A DNA stretch of 64,000 bases from Perognathus longimembris pacificus (GCF_023159225.1 NC_063161.1:75740267-75804266); one strand, 5' to 3'; counted from the stretch's first letter, positions 45,080 through 58,488 are shown. Made by a program: numbers and translations. Notes: generated by a model from the letters alone, not told the origin.

Positions 45080-45830
45080 CTGTGGAGGCTCTGGGCGGGC
45101 CGACTGCAGGCCAGGGCGCGGCCAGACGCAGCCGCGTGGGTCCCGGCGGCCTGGCGGGGCGGGGCCTACCTGCGTCAGGGGCGGGGCCGACCTCTGTCCC
45201 GCCGCGTCCCGCCCGGCCGAGCCTCCAGGGGGCGCCCTCGGGAGAGCGCGAGGCCACTGCCGGTGCTTGGCCCCTGCGGGCCGCCGTCGCTCGCCCGGCA
45301 TTCCGTCGCCGTTCGGCTGCGCGGCGTCGGCTCCCGCAGCTCTGGGCGGCGCCGCAGTCGGACTCCGGGCGCCCGCTGCCCGCCAGCGGCGGCGGCGGCG
45401 GCGGCGAGGGCCTCGCGAGCGGGCCGGCCTCAGGTAGCGGCGGGAAGACGGGCGGGCGCCGCGGCCCAGCCCGCCGCGTCGGGGCGGAGTCCGGGCCGCG
45501 CCTCTTTGTCTCCCCCGCAGGCGGCGGTGGCGGCGGCGGCAGAGGCGGCTGCGGCGGCGGCGCGGGTCCCCGGCCGCCGGGGCGGAAGTGGACGCACGGG
45601 GCGCCGGGCCGCGCCGGCCGCACCATGAGCGATATCCGGCACTCACTACTGCGCCGCGACGCGCTGAGCGCCGCCAAGGAGGTGCTGTACCACCTGGACA
45701 TCTACTTCAGCGGGCAGCTGCAGAGCGCGCCGCTGCCGCTCGTGGACAAGGGCCCCGTGGAGCTGCTGGAGGAGTTCGTGTTCCAGGTGCCCAAGGAGCG
45801 CAGCGCGCAGCCCAAGGTGCCCGGCCCTCC
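45080..45830 (+). promoter_or_regulatory. INTS15 CpG-island promoter and 5'UTR
   Basis: Very G+C- and CpG-rich, TATA-less, covering the first coding exon. GGC-triplet runs at 45382-45405 and 45521-45563 lie in the probable 5'UTR. The frame upstream of the ATG is open, but no in-frame ATG precedes 45625. The true start of transcription is not determinable. Confidence 0.8.
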
Positions 45831-48800
45831 GCGCCCCTCCCCTCGGCCGCCTGTGCTCTCCCCTGGCCCGGCTCCCAATGCACCCACCCCACGCTCACGC
45901 CCGCCCCCTGCCCCGCGGCCCTGGGTCATCGCTCAGCCCGTGCTCTCCCCCCCCCCCCCACCTGCCCCCTGCTCCGAGGCCTTGGGACTTCACTCAGCAT
46001 GCCTGGTTTGGAGGCGAGTGGCGTCCCCCCCCTCCCCGCCCCCATTAGTAGCCCTCCAGTGAGACACTTGAGGGACTGCCTAGGCACCTCACCAAAGGCC
46101 TCTTATCTAGTGTCGCCACCCTCTTGGTGCTTCCTGAATTCTCCAGAGTGACAGCTAATGTCACAGAACATTTTCTTGATCTGCTGGGGACTGGGGCCTG
46201 TTCTTTTTCTATAAAGTGTGAAGAACACCCTGGGGGCTGGAGCGAATCCATCCCCTGCTTCTTTCTTCACGTGTTCTCTTAACTAGCCTGTGAAAACCGC
46301 ATCTCACCGCCTCCCCTGGGTTTGTTTGTTTTACAGAGACTGAATTCTCTCCAAGAGCTTCAACTACTTGAAATCATGTGCAATTATTTCCAGGAACAAA
46401 CCAAGGACTCTGTGCGGCAGATTATTTTCTCATCGCTTTTCAGCCCTCAAGGGAACAAAGCTGATGACAGCCGGATGAGCTTGTTGGGGAAACTGGTCTC
46501 CATGGCCGTGGCAGTGTGCCGAATCCCAGTGTTGGAGTGTGCGGCCTCCTGGCTCCAGGTACTGCTGGTCTTCTGATATCTGAAGACAAGCTTGCTGTCA
46601 GGGATTCCATGGAGCAGGATTCCTGGAGAGGTGTTCACACATGCACAGTGTCCTGGGTTACTGCTGCTGCCTGGTGACACCAGCATCCTAGTTTTATATA
46701 CAGACTGTAAAAATCCTCACTAACAATAGTTGGTAATGGTACATCAAGTCCTTTAATGAAGAAAGGGCTTCACTTCAGGACAAGTGAAAACAATCTTTTT
46801 CTTAAGCAAAATAGGAATTTGAAAATAGCGCACATTCAGTCTCAAAGAAAGAATTTTTCTTTTTTAGAAGATCATTATAGGGCTTGGAATACGGCCTAGT
46901 GGTAGAACGCTTGCCTCATATACATGAAGCCCTGGGTTTGATTCCAATAGAAAAAGCCAGAAGTGGCGCTGTGGCTTAAGTGGTAGAATGCTATCCTTGA
47001 GCACAAAGAAGCCAGGGACAGTGCTCAGGTCCTGAGTTCAAGCCCCAGGACTGGCAAAAAGAAAAAAAAGATCATTATGAAGCTGGGTGTTGGTGGCTCA
47101 TACCTATAATCCTAGCTACTCAGGAGGTTGCGATCTGAGGATCATGGTTCAAAGCCAGCCTGGCCAGGAAGGTCCATGAGACTTTTATCTCCAATTAACT
47201 ACAAAAAGGTGTAATTGGAGCCGTGGCACACATAGAAGACCACCAAGAAGCCTTGAGTGAAAAAGCTAAGGGACAGTGCCCAAGTCCTGAGTTCAAGCCC
47301 CAGTATTGGCACACTCACAAACCATTATATGTCAACTAGTGATAATTTATGTCTATTGTTTGAATTTTTTTTTGGTGTATGTGTATAACACTAGTTATAC
47401 AAGTGAACAAGTGCTTTACCACTTGAGCCAAGTTCTCTGCCCTTCTTTGCTTTACTTAATTTTCAGATAGGGTCTTGCTTTTTCTTCTCAGGGCCAGCTT
47501 CATATTGTGATTCTCCTGGTGTAGGGGTCTACTACCATGCTAGCTTATTGGTTGAGATGGAGTCTCTCCAACTTTTTCTTCAGGCCAGCCCCCAACTTCT
47601 CTCTTCCCAACCTTGGCCTCCTAATAAGTACTGGGATTCAGGAGAAGGTTGTTTTTTATATGGGTAGATCAGTAAGCATATGGGTTGTTTTGCACAGTTT
47701 GATGGTGACACCGCATAGTTCTTGGTTTTCCTATGGAATGTACGGGAGGAAAAAGTATATATTTATATATGCTTAGTTTTAGAAGGTATTTTTCAAGATT
47801 ATTTTGGGTTTACTATTTTGCTAATTAAGACTTAAAAATGGAACACTCCTTGCAGAGTATTTGTTGACCAAAAAAAGTGTGGTTAATCTGTTCTACAGGG
47901 AAATTAACAGAATGTACCCTGGTCATTGTCATAAACATGCTTCTTGACCAAGTACTTGAAATTTACTCTCTTTCCTTCCCCCCTCCCCTTCTCTCTCCTG
48001 TTCTCCCTTTTTCTTGTGCTTTCCCTCTCTTTCTTCTTTTTGTGCTGGTCCTGGAACTTGAACTCAGGGCTTGAGTGCTGTCCCTGAACTTTTTGCTCAA
48101 GCTAACTCTCTACCACTTGAGCCACAGCTCTGCTTTCAGCCTTTTGTGATGAATTGGAGGTAAATGTTGTATGGGCTTTGCTGCCCTGGCTGTCTTTGAA
48201 CAGCAGTCCTCAGATCTCCTGAGTTGCTAGAATTATAGGTGGGAGCCACTGGTGCCCAGCGCACATGCTCTCTCTCTTTTTATAATCTTTGTCCACAAAA
48301 TTTGGCTAGCAAAATCATTTATGGTTATGTGTAGTACAGAGGTACATTGCAGTGAAATCTATACCTTAATTCTCCTCAACCCAATGTCTGTGGATCCAGA
48401 TTGATTATTCATGTTGTATTTGACCTCAGGATAACCTTTTACTCCTTAACAATGTAGTGAAACTGAGTTTAGCCTCTTCTAGTGTATCATGTAATTTTAA
48501 ATTTTTCTCTTGTGATGATGTTGTGCTGCATCTGGGTAAATGAAGGCAGATGTCCTCCAAGAAAACCATCATCGTAGTTTGGGTTTGACTATGTCATGTG
48601 GGGTCAGGGGCTTGAGCTTCCACCCGAGGGCAGGTAGAGAGGTTTTCATTGGCTTCTCTAGTGCTATGTGAGCACGTGACAGGCTATATGAGCTGGCTGG
48701 CTTTGCTATCCCCCTGTAGTTGGTTCAATGGGTGTCCTGGAGTGGCATCTTGAGTACATCCCACCCTACCACATTTTCTCCTAAACCATTAAGAATTTGT

Positions 48801-51800
48801 ATCTCCTAGGAGACATGTGTCTCCTAGGACAAAGGACTTTTTTTTTTTTTTTTTGCCAGTCCTGGGCTTGGACTCGGCCTGAGCACTGTCCCTGGCTTCT
48901 TTTTGCTCAAGGCTAGCAATCTACCTCTTGAGCCACAGTGCCTCTTCCGGCTTTTTGTGTTTATGTGGTGATAATGAACTGAACCCAGGGCTTCGTGCAT
49001 GCTAGGCAAGCACTCCACCGCTAAGCCACATTTCTAGGAAGGACAATTTTTTTTTTTTTTTTTTTTGGCCAGTCCTGGGGCTTGGACTCAGGGCCTGAGC
49101 ACTGTCGCTGGCTTGTTTTTGCTCAAGGCTAGCACTCTACCACTTGAGCCACAACACCACCTCTGGCCTTTTCTATGTATGTGGTGCTGAGGAATCGAAC
49201 CCAGGGCTTCATGTATAGGAGGCAAGCACTCTTGCCACTAGGCCATATTCCCAGCCCCGGTCTTTTTCTTATACAACCATAATACTATCCCACTTAAGAA
49301 ACTTAATGGTCATGGAATACAGTTATCTGTGTTGTGGCCCATATTCAGATTTCCCTAATTGCCTCCATATTGCTTATTTTTTTCTTTTGCAATATTTCCA
49401 TCTGCTAGGTAGTTGCTCTACCTGCCACTGTGCTTGCAGCTAGTAGATGTGCAGGTGGGAAGTAGATGGGAAGGAGGTGAAGCACAACCAGAAGTACTGT
49501 GGAAACCTGTCAAAGGGAATGGGATTGTAAGAGGAATGCGAGAGCAGTGTCAAAGCAATCATTTTCATCATGTGAGAAACTTTATTTTTATTTTTTTAAT
49601 TTGTTTATTTATTTACTTGTGCCAGTTCTGGGTATAAACTCAGGACCTAGATACTGTTCCTTAGCTTTTTCACTCAAAGCTGGTGCTCTACCACTTGAGC
49701 CACAGCTTCACTTCAGCTTTTTGGTGGTTAGTTGGAGATAAGAGTCTCACAGACTTTCCTACATAAAGCTGGCTTTGAGTCGCAATTCTTGGGTCTCATC
49801 CTCCTGAGTAGTTAGGATTACAGGCATGAGCCACTGGCATTTGTACCTGTTGGGTCTCACTAGAACTTAAGTTAGGTCACCAAATGTATCCTTTCCTCAC
49901 CCAAAGTCAGAGATGACCTTTCCTAAGGGTGGACAGATGTTTTATCTTAGCTTTGCTGGTCACATGGTCTTTGTCACAGCTGCTCCACTGCATGGTAGCA
50001 AGGGCGGCCTTCGTGGAGGAGTGAAGGAGTATGTCCGATCCCGATGAGGCTCTTTGCGGGGACCTGGCCTGCTTCAAAGGAGGCTGTTCTGTCCTTCTCC
50101 CGTCCTGTGTGAGTCTGCCTGTTCTGGTGGTCTCCTGCCTGCCGGCTTGTGACACCTGCAGTGATGTGGGCTGTGGTTTCTCCCCAGCGGACACCTGTGG
50201 TCTACTGTGTGAGGCTGGCCAGGGCCCTTGTGGACGACTACTGCTGCTTGGTGCCTGGCTCTGTTCACACGCTGAAGCAGACATTCAGTGCCAGCCCACG
50301 ATTCTGCTGCCAGTTCATAACATCTGTCACCGCGCTTTATGACCTGTCATCAGGTAAGTGGAGCCAGCGCTGCTCTCAGAGAAGCCCTCCCCCCATCTTC
50401 CCCTCGAGTATATTTCTTTACTTTGGAGTCTAAAGTTAAAGATGTAGGCACTTAGATCTGTACAGTTTGCTAAGAGAACTTTCTGTAGAATCCCCTTAGC
50501 ACCAGGAGTAGAAGTGGCAAGTAGCCCAAGGCTTGGGCCTAGACAGAGTGTCCAAAGCTTATGACCCACTTTATTTTGAAACCTACATAACCTAGATTGG
50601 CTTGGAACACTGGTGAGTTCTGCTTCCTCCTCCCTGGTGCTGGGATTACAGGCCTGTGTGCACCTTGCCCAGCGATACAACCTACTTTTTTATTACCCAC
50701 TTGTTACTGTGAAAATTTTAAATGCTTGGGAAAATTGGGAGAATAGTACAACAGACATTTGTACATGTCTCAACCACTAACAGCATACCAAAAATTCTTC
50801 CTACATACTTATTTCCCACAAACTGTCGAACATTTGTTGTTGATATCTCAAGTATTTGTTTGGGGTTTTTTGTTTTTTTTTTGCCAGTCCTGGGCCTTGG
50901 ACTCCGGGACTGAGCACTGTCCCTGGCTTCTTTTCGCTCAAGGCTGTCACTCTGCCACCTGAGCCACAGCGCCCCTTCTGGCTGTTTTCTGTATATGTGG
51001 TGCTGGGGAATTGAACCCAGGGCTTCATGTATAGGAGGCAAGCACTCTTGCCACTAGGCCATATTCCCAGCCCTTGATATCTCAAGTATTTAAACATATG
51101 TCTCCTGGCTGTATGCGGTTGGCTCACACCTGCAATCCTAGTTATTCAGGAGGCTGAGACCTGAGGACTGATCTGAGGATCACGACTCAAAGCAGACAAA
51201 TCTGAAACTCTTCTTTAACCAGCCAGAAGCCAAAAGTGGAGCTGTGGCTCAAATGATAGAGTGCCAGGCTTGAGCAAAAAGGCTAAGGGACATGGCTGGG
51301 AATGTGGCTTAGTGGTAGAGTCCTTGCCTGGCATGCATGAAGCCCTGGGTTTGATTCCTCAGTACCACAAACAGAAAAAGCCAGATGTGGCACTGTGGCT
51401 CAAGTGGTAGAGTGCTAGCCTTGAGTAAAAGAAGCTCAGGGACAGTGTCCAGGCCCTGAGTTCAAGACCCAGTACCAGGGCACACGTCCACACACCTTGT
51501 ATCTGCTAAGGAGTAGGGTGTCCTCTTAGATAGCCGTAACACCATCATACCTAAGATTTAATGGTGAATAAAATATTACTACCATGATATTGCCTACATT
51601 CAGATTTTCCTAATTATCTTTATATTCCTTCATTTTTCCCTCAGTACTGGAGTTTGAACTCAGGGCTTCATGCTTGCTAGTCAGGCACTGTATTACTGCT
51701 GAGCCATGCTTCTATCTCCGTTATCTGCTGCTATTTTTAAGATAGGGTTTCACTTCCTGTCTTGCACTCCTGGACTACCATCTACCTGTTTTACACTTCC

Positions 51801-54800
51801 TGTCTTTTCTGGAATGACAGATGTGTGCAACTCTGTTGAGAAGGAAGGTTGTAGACTTTGCTGCTTGGCCTGACCTGGAACTGTGAGCCTCCTGTTCTCA
51901 GCCTTCCAAGTAGTTTGGGATTACAATGTGAGCCATAATACCTGGCTTTAATATTGCTTTTCAATAGCCTCTTTTCCACTTTGAGGGATCAGGAGAATCA
52001 GGATTTCCAGTTAGGGATCCTGTATTATACATAATTGTCATGGCACTTTATCCTCCCCACCTGGTGCCAGGCAAGCTCTGCACTGTTGGGCCACACCCAG
52101 TCCATTCCTTAGCCTGTGATACTGACAGTTTTGAAGAGCTCAGACCTGTTGTTTCACCAAACATCCCTGATCGAAATTTGGTTTGTCTAGTTGTTGTCTA
52201 ACAAAAAGCAAAATGACTGTAGTTAAACCTTTGTGGCAGCAGTCCTACCTAGTGGAGGAGTGACCTCGGTACCTTGTACATGCTGGTTCTGGTGTGTGTA
52301 TGTGTGTGTGTGTGAGTGTGTGAGAGAGAGAGAGAGAGAGAGAGATGGGGGCTTGAACTTAGGGCCTGGGCATTATCTCTGAGCTTTTTAGTTCAAGGTG
52401 AGTACACAGTGTCATTTCCGGTTTTCTGGTGGTTAATTGGAGATAAGAGTGTCACAGACTTTGCTGCCAGGGCTGGCTTTGAACTGTGATACTCAGATCT
52501 TTGCCTCCTGAGTAGCTAAGATTACAGGCATGAGCCACTGGTATCCAGCTTGCTGGTTCTGCTTAAGTGACAGTTTTGAGACTTCTTTAGCTGCCAGTCG
52601 AGGTTCTTGAGTCTGTCATGACAGTGTTCTTCTTAGCCTAGGAGAAGCCCATGGCCTCATTCCTGTCCAACAGCTAAATCTGATTAGACTCCCAGTGTGA
52701 AACAAAAACAAGGAACAGCAGGAGTTGGCAGCTGGGATCTCACTGGTGCAGGGCTCTGCTGCCCGCCTCTATTCCTCAGGAGTGAGGCCCAAGGAACAAG
52801 GCTTGATAATCAGGGCTCGTAGCGTACTGAGGCCATCCATGTCTGGTCCTTGGTAGTCCCAGTGGAACTGTGTGACTCCCCAGCAGGGGCCAGGTATGTT
52901 GCCTTCCTCCAGGGAAACTGACAGGCTTTGATGACTGGCTCTGGGCAGAGCTCAGCTTCAAGCCTGCTTTTCTACTAATTTCATGTTCCTCCTCCTCTCC
53001 TCTCTCCTTTACTCTGCCCTCTCCTTTACCCTGCATCACCAGTCATCATTGGCTAGCACTTTACCACCTGAGCTATGCCTCCAACTCCTTTTTTCTTGCT
53101 TTTAAACTTTTTTCTTTGTGACACTGTGCAACCACGTGGCAACCAGGCTACCAGGGTCAGATCTGAGTCCAAATCTAGGAAATTACTTATTCTCGCCGTT
53201 CCTCAGTTTCCCTGACTGCATGGGTCTCTACATGCAGGCCTGGCACACACACAGTAGGCAGCCTCAACACTGGTGCTCATTATTACCATTTGTGTTTAAG
53301 CTCCAGTTCATGCTTGGTCCTGGGACTGCAGAAAGTCACACTGTGCCTTAGAGAAAGTTCCGCTTTTAGCCGGGATTGCCATTGGCCTCTGACAGATAAC
53401 TGACAGCAAGGCTGTCAGCATGGCTGCTGAGGGCCATGGAGGACATACTGAGGAGAAAAACCCCTCGTGTTGGGAGGGGTCAAATGTGGGCATGGTTTGG
53501 GATGTCAGAAGTGGACCTTATTTGAACTGACACCTAGGCTATTCCCTCAGTATGATGATGCTGTAAGGATTGTTGGCTTAAGTAACTTCTCAGCCTTCAC
53601 CTTGACTGAGCTTCCGGGGCACTGACTAGAACAGTAGTCCCAGCCTCCTGGGGTGGTGTCGCAGGAAAGGAGCCAGGCCATGAAGGTGTTGAGTCAGTCA
53701 AGCAGGCTGTGGACTGGGAGATCTGCCGTCTTGGTCCATGGCTGTCGCCAAGGCCAGGAGCACAACTGACAATGGTCCTTTGTTTGCAGATGACCTCATC
53801 CCACCTTTGGACTTGCTAGAAATGATTGTCCACTGGATTTTTGAGGACCCAAGGTTGATCCTCATCACTTTCTTAAATACTCCGATTGCAGCCAATCTCC
53901 CGATAGGATTTTTAGAGCTCACACCGCTCATCGGGCTGATCCGCTGGTGTGTGAAGGCCCCCCTGGCTTACAAAAGGAAGAAGAAGCCCTGCTTGTCCAA
54001 TGGGCACGTCAGTAGCAAGGTTGCCAAGGACCTGGGCACGGGGCTGGACCGCGATGCACACCTCCTGTATTCCAAACTCCACCTCAGTGTCCTGCAAGTC
54101 CTCATGACACTTCAGCTGCACTTGACTGAGAAGAACCTCTATGGGCGCCTGGGGCTCATTCTCTTTGACCACATGGTCCCACTGGTGGAGGAGATCAACA
54201 GACTTGCAGATGAACTGAACCCCCTCAACGCCTCCCAGGAAATTGAGCTCTCGCTGGACCGACTGGCACAAGCTTTACAGGTGGCCATGGCCTCTGGAGC
54301 TCTGCTGTGCACGAGAGGTGGGTCCTCCCTCTGCCCTGCAGGCTTCCTGGAGTTGCCATAGCTCTGCCCAGGCAGAGAGAGTAGGGGGCGGGAGGCTCTA
54401 GTTCCCCTCATCAGGTCCTACCATGCTGCTCCTGTCAGGTTGAGGCATCACCTGGCTCTTGTGGCCCAGGACTGGGGCCTCTAGGAGAACATAGGAAGTC
54501 TTTCCTCTTGAGCGGTCATCTTTGCCTATTATCCTTTCCCCTGAGACACATTTTACATACAGTAAAAGATGACATGTGTTTTGTGAAACATCTACACTTA
54601 ACACTGCCCAGTCAGGCATGCTTTCCCACCTCCTGGTTTGAGGAATTCTAATACCATTGCATGCTGATGCTCCCAGTCTACCCCAGGAGTGGCCTGGTGC
54701 CAGGGCCCTGGCTGTGTTTGCTCTGTCCGTGTTGACTCACTCAGGGTCGTGTGGCCCCAGCTGCTACCAGTGGTGGCTTTCCCATCTTACTGCATTGCCA

Positions 54801-57272
54801 CTCTTGGACTGCCTTGTGTGGCTCATTGCTCAGCAGAGCCCCACCTCAGCTCTTTTGCAGCTACCTAGCAGTGGCAGCAGCCTGCACCTTTCTTAGCAGC
54901 TTCTTCTGTTGTGGGCCAGTTTGTTAAAGCATGAACTGGAGAAAGGAGAAGCCAGTTTCAAAAGGATGCTGAGAATGTGTAGCTCTCTTGCCATGATCCT
55001 TGAGAAATTTCAAAAAACTTCACCTGTCTACAGTCTGTTGCTTAACCATGTGTCTCCTTGTTTCAGATGATCTGAGAACGCTGTGCTCCAGGCTGCCCCA
55101 TAACAAGTAGGTGCCCTGGGAGGCCCGAAGCTGGGCCCGCAGTACTGGGAGGGGATGTGGCGAGTGTACAGGGGGCAGGCCCCTCCCTCCTGGTGCTTTA
55201 GGGGAGTGATCTGCAAGAGTGAGCATCTTGCTATGAGGAGCCCATTCAGGACCTGCAAAGTGGGAGGCAGCAACGTCAGTGTGACCTTTGTGCCAAGATT
55301 CCTGGAGATGAGTATCTGGCTAGAAGTCGGGAAGGCAGCAGTGTGCTCCCTGTGTCAAGGCAGAGCCCTGCCAGAGTGCTGGGGAAGGATAGGGAATCAC
55401 TGACTTGGCCATGCCTGTGCTGATGCCTCTGGCTGTAGGGACCTGGCTTCTGAGCAGTCCTTTGCTCTGCTTTGCTCTGACGTCAGGGTGGGTTCACTGC
55501 CTCTCAACCTTGGCTCCTGGTAAAGTAGAGGAATACCAATCTGTCCTCATTGTCTGTGCTAAAGTGGAGTGAGGTTTGTTTCTCTTTCCCCAGTCACACT
55601 CATTGCGGGAAAAGCAGGGAGTGTCACTCAGATTCTGCGGAGTTCTATCCCTGTAGCAAGTCCTCTGCCTCCTGTCATGTGTGTCCTTGTTTGAAAAATC
55701 AAGGGAATTCTAGTTTTACCTTGGGTCGCCTGGCCTCATCCATTCCACCTCACCAAAGGGTTTCGTGAGGGTAGGATGAGAAAAAGCACAGGAAGCCTGT
55801 GGATGGGTGTGAACCAGGTGTGTGGGGTCCAGTCAGTGTGCACTGCTGCTTACTTCAGAGCTTAGGATGTCACTTTTGTGAGTCTGTCCCTAGAAAAGAG
55901 GTCAAAGGTGTGTGCACAAAACTGTGTCATGCAAACCACCTAGCCTAAGACCTCAAACCTTGGGAGAATTGGTAAGTTAGCCTGTGCCTCCAAAAGGTAG
56001 AATATCACATAGCCATAAAAAGAGCAATTGTGCCAACAGTGGTGGCTCACGCCTGTAATCCTAGCTACTCAGGAGACTGAGCTCTGAGGCTCATGGTTCG
56101 AAGCCAGCCCAGGCAGGAAAGTCTGTGAGAGTCTCATCTCCAATGAACTGCCAAAAAAGCCGAAAGTAGCACTGTGGCTCAATTGGTAGAGCCCCAGGAC
56201 AGACAGACAGACACACACACACACACACACACACCCAACTATGACCACCTCCCAAGGGGATGTTTCCCTGGCAGGGCTTACAGAAGTAAGAGCTACAAGG
56301 GCAAGATGGCAGTTCTCTCTTAGGAAGTTTCTCATTCAAAGACTCCAGCACTGGAAGCTTGTTGAGTTCAGGAAGGAGGATCCCCAGGAATGTAGGCTTA
56401 AGAAAGACAGGGGAAAGCTAAGGCCCTGGGTGGGGAGAATGGTGTTGGGGGCCTGGCACAGGGGAGCTGGGAGCAAGAAGGGCTGCAGTTTCCCAATGTG
56501 GGTCCTGAGCAGTGGGCTGGTCAGGTAGGTGGGGGCTAGGGTTCAGGCCCAGGCTATGTCCAAGGAAGCTGTACATGACCTATGATGTCAAGATCATTTG
56601 GAAGGCCAACTTCTGTGGTTTATGTGGGTAGAGTCCAGTCTGGACTGAGGCATGAAGAGTTAATGAAACTACCTGCTGTCCCGACTGCCATGGTATGGGC
56701 TGTAGTTCAGTCTATGTAGGCACAGAAGCAGCTGAGCTGAAACTGGCCAATGTGTGGTGGGCCTCAATCTCCCAGGGCTGCCGAAGCCAGTGGGAGCTTT
56801 ATGGCCCAGGGTGTAGAAAGTACCTCACTCTTCATTTGTCATTGCTGGGGTTCATGGCTTCACCCATGCTGACACCTCCCTTGGCTCTGTCCAACCTCGG
56901 GGCTAAATCCTGTCACCCCGTCCTCCTTCCCTGTGCCTCCATCCGTGCCTCTCCTGGTCCATGGGTGAGTGCTGCTGTGTCTGGATGCCAGGTGTACTGG
57001 GACAGGGCAGGCCCCATAGGTGGCAGGGTGGTTGGGGCTGGCATCCTGACCTCTCTCCTTGTGCTTGCAGCCTGCTCCAGCTGGTGATCTCAGGCCCTGT
57101 GCAGCAGTCGCCACATGCAGCTCTCCCTCCTGGCTTCTACCCACACATCCACACGCCCCCACTGGGCTATGGACCAGTGCCAGCCCACCCCGCCGCCCAC
57201 CCTGCGCTGCCCACGCACCCTGGGCACACCTTCATCTCAGGCGTGACCTTCCCATTCAGGCCCATCCGCTAG
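45625..57272 (+). CDS. INTS15: INTS15 (C7orf26), Integrator complex subunit 15
   Basis: Nuclear protein that works with the INTS10-INTS13-INTS14 module of Integrator, the complex that cleaves and terminates snRNA and other nascent RNA polymerase II transcripts. Coding exons: 45625-45816, 46337-46558, 50188-50353, 53790-54317, 55067-55106 and 57071-57272. All are GT-AG with matching phases, giving 449 residues, the same as the human protein. The ATG has A at -3 (gcaccATGa) and opens MSDIRHSLLRRDALSAAKEV. The body is leucine-rich and probably all helical (for example LQVLMTLQLHLTEKNLYGRL), without catalytic motifs. The last exon encodes a Pro/His-rich tail (HIHTPPLGYGPVPAHPAAHP) ending FPFRPIR. 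Exon 5 is only 40 bases. No damage seen. It lies 1.7 kb downstream of ZDHHC4, the same pairing as in human. Confidence 0.97.
46879..47068 (+). mobile_element. IDL-Geo SINE with a small internal deletion
   Basis: Lacks the tcagcaccacatat segment joining the halves. Duplication agatcattat (46869-46878 and 47069-47078). Confidence 0.85.
47081..47315 (+). mobile_element. 7SL-Geo composite SINE
   Basis: Directly follows the IDL-Geo copy; head and diverged Geo half visible. Confidence 0.75.
48042..48260 (-). mobile_element. 7SL-Geo composite SINE
   Basis: Geo half (ggaacttgaactcagggctt) then B1-like half, after a CT-rich stretch. Confidence 0.75.
48838..49037 (-). mobile_element. IDL-Geo SINE, older copy
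   Basis: Diverged dimer; flanks share ctaggacaaaggac / ctaggaaggacaa. Confidence 0.83.
49047..49257 (-). mobile_element. IDL-Geo SINE, younger copy
   Basis: Cleaner dimer ten bases beyond the previous one, same orientation. Confidence 0.88.
49617..49840 (-). mobile_element. 7SL-Geo composite SINE
   Basis: Geo half, linker (ttggtggttagttggagata) and B1-like half (caggcatgagccactggc). Confidence 0.8.
50863..51073 (-). mobile_element. IDL-Geo SINE, recent
   Basis: Full dimer with a perfect 18-bp duplication, ttgatatctcaagtattt (50840-50857 and 51074-51091). Confidence 0.93.
51107..51292 (+). mobile_element. 7SL-Geo composite SINE, 3' end cut by another SINE
   Basis: B1-like head and part of the Geo module; continues directly into an IDL-Geo element. 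Confidence 0.72.
51293..51480 (+). mobile_element. IDL-Geo SINE
   Basis: Dimer starting catggctgggaatgtggc; tail poor in A. Confidence 0.8.
52290..52344. repeat. (GT)n(GA)n compound microsatellite
   Basis: GT units, then GA units, at the end of a minus-strand SINE. Confidence 0.88.
52343..52550 (-). mobile_element. 7SL-Geo composite SINE
   Basis: Geo half and B1-like half (ttacaggcatgagccactgg). Confidence 0.78.
56030..56235 (+). mobile_element. 7SL-Geo composite SINE with (CA)n tail
   Basis: Head 'ggtggctcacgcctgtaatc'; Geo half shortened; tail replaced by CAGA and CA repeats (56196-56235). INTS15 intron 5. Confidence 0.8.
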
Positions 57273-57740
57273 GTGGGGCCTGTGCACCACAGGGCAGTGG
57301 TATGCCTTCCTGCCTGGACCAAGGACGCCTTCAGAGCCAAAGGGGTGCTGGCCCCAGCAGGGGACCCTCAGGAGGCAGCAGGCGGAAGTCCCTTGTCGCC
57401 CAAGTCCAGGTGCCTCTTGGTCACATTCTTAAAAATCCAGATTGGATGAATGAAAGGGAGGCATGCGGCCTACTGCAGAGTGCTGTGTGGTTGCGTGCCA
57501 GTTCCCAGCCCCGGGGACCCCGATAGGGATGCAGCTCTGCCGGTCCCTCTCCTGGCCTCGCTCCTCAGGAACGTGACTCCCATGGGCGGCTCTGTGAGCT
57601 CAGCTGGAATGGCCCCCAGCTCGCTGCAGCTCCGGCACTGCTCAGGGACACTGGCGGGGTTCCCGCCACCTCGGGAAGAAACTTCTGTTTTATTGGGGGT
57701 CTCCAAATTTTTCTTTCGTATGTTCAAATACATTTTTTCT
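57273..57740 (+). terminator. INTS15 3'UTR with candidate variant poly(A) signal
   Basis: No AATAAA near. AATACA at 57727-57732 followed by gttttattgtctgtatgg is a plausible cleavage region, implying a 3'UTR of about 470 bases. Confidence 0.4.
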
Positions 57741-58488
57741 AAACAGTTTTATTGTCTGTATGGATTACTTATTTGTAGGAGATGGACTCCAAGGCCTTGC
57801 CCACACTTAAGTGAGTGCTCTACCATCAAGCTCCCCCACCCTTGCAGAGTGGATTTTAACAACCTCATAAATGTGCTTACACTCTCTGCTAAGGAGAAGG
57901 GAACACATGGTTTTAGCTACTTTGACAGAAATGCAGACCTGGGTCCCTGCCCCACTTGATCAGGTCCTCTGTGCCCCTGACAAGGAGGCCTCCCTCAGGA
58001 AGGTTTTCCTAGAATGGCATTGGAAGGTACTTGCTTCAACTTCTGATTAGGGGGTGGGAATGGCCATGTCACTGTGGCACCCATGGCCTGAAGGTAACTG
58101 ATGACAGATGGTAACAGCAGCCGTTGCAGCCTAACAGGACTGAGGTTAGACATGTGACCTTGTCACTTACGCTTCTGTTCCTGGTAGCCTAGCGGCTGTG
58201 TGTGTGTGTGTATGTTAAGGTGTCCTCAAGGTCGGGAATGGAGGCTGTGCTGCACGTAGGGCTGGCCTTGCATGGCAGGGCCTGTGTTTCTTCTCATGGG
58301 TGAGAGCCCACAGCTTCCTCACGGCCTGGAGTGCCAGCCAGAGCATAGAGCATGTGCAGAAGAGCCAGACTTCTTGATGAAGCCCATCAGAAATCTTACT
58401 TTCCAAACTAAACAGCCATAGAGCTGGCAGTATGACCCAAGTAGCCTAGCAATCAAGGCCCTCATTATTACCCAAGAAGGGGGAGAAA

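Larger units (their letters stand above)
46559..50187 (+). other. INTS15 intron 2
   Basis: GT-AG intron (gtactg ... tttctccccag). Carries the SINEs listed at 46879, 47081, 48042, 48838, 49047 and 49617, and B1-like traces at 47380-47640. No other gene seen. Confidence 0.8.
50354..53789 (+). other. INTS15 intron 3
   Basis: GT-AG intron (gtaagt ... ttgtttgcag). Contains the SINEs listed at 50863, 51107, 51293 and 52343 and B1-like pieces near 50565-50678 and 51640-51950. From 52560 to 53780 nothing is recognised. Confidence 0.8.

Noticed and set aside
45049..46062. 337-codon open frame through the INTS15 promoter and first intron
   Set aside because: Only the part from the ATG at 45625 to the donor at 45816 is coding. 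The rest is a by-product of high GC; no ATG lies upstream in frame.
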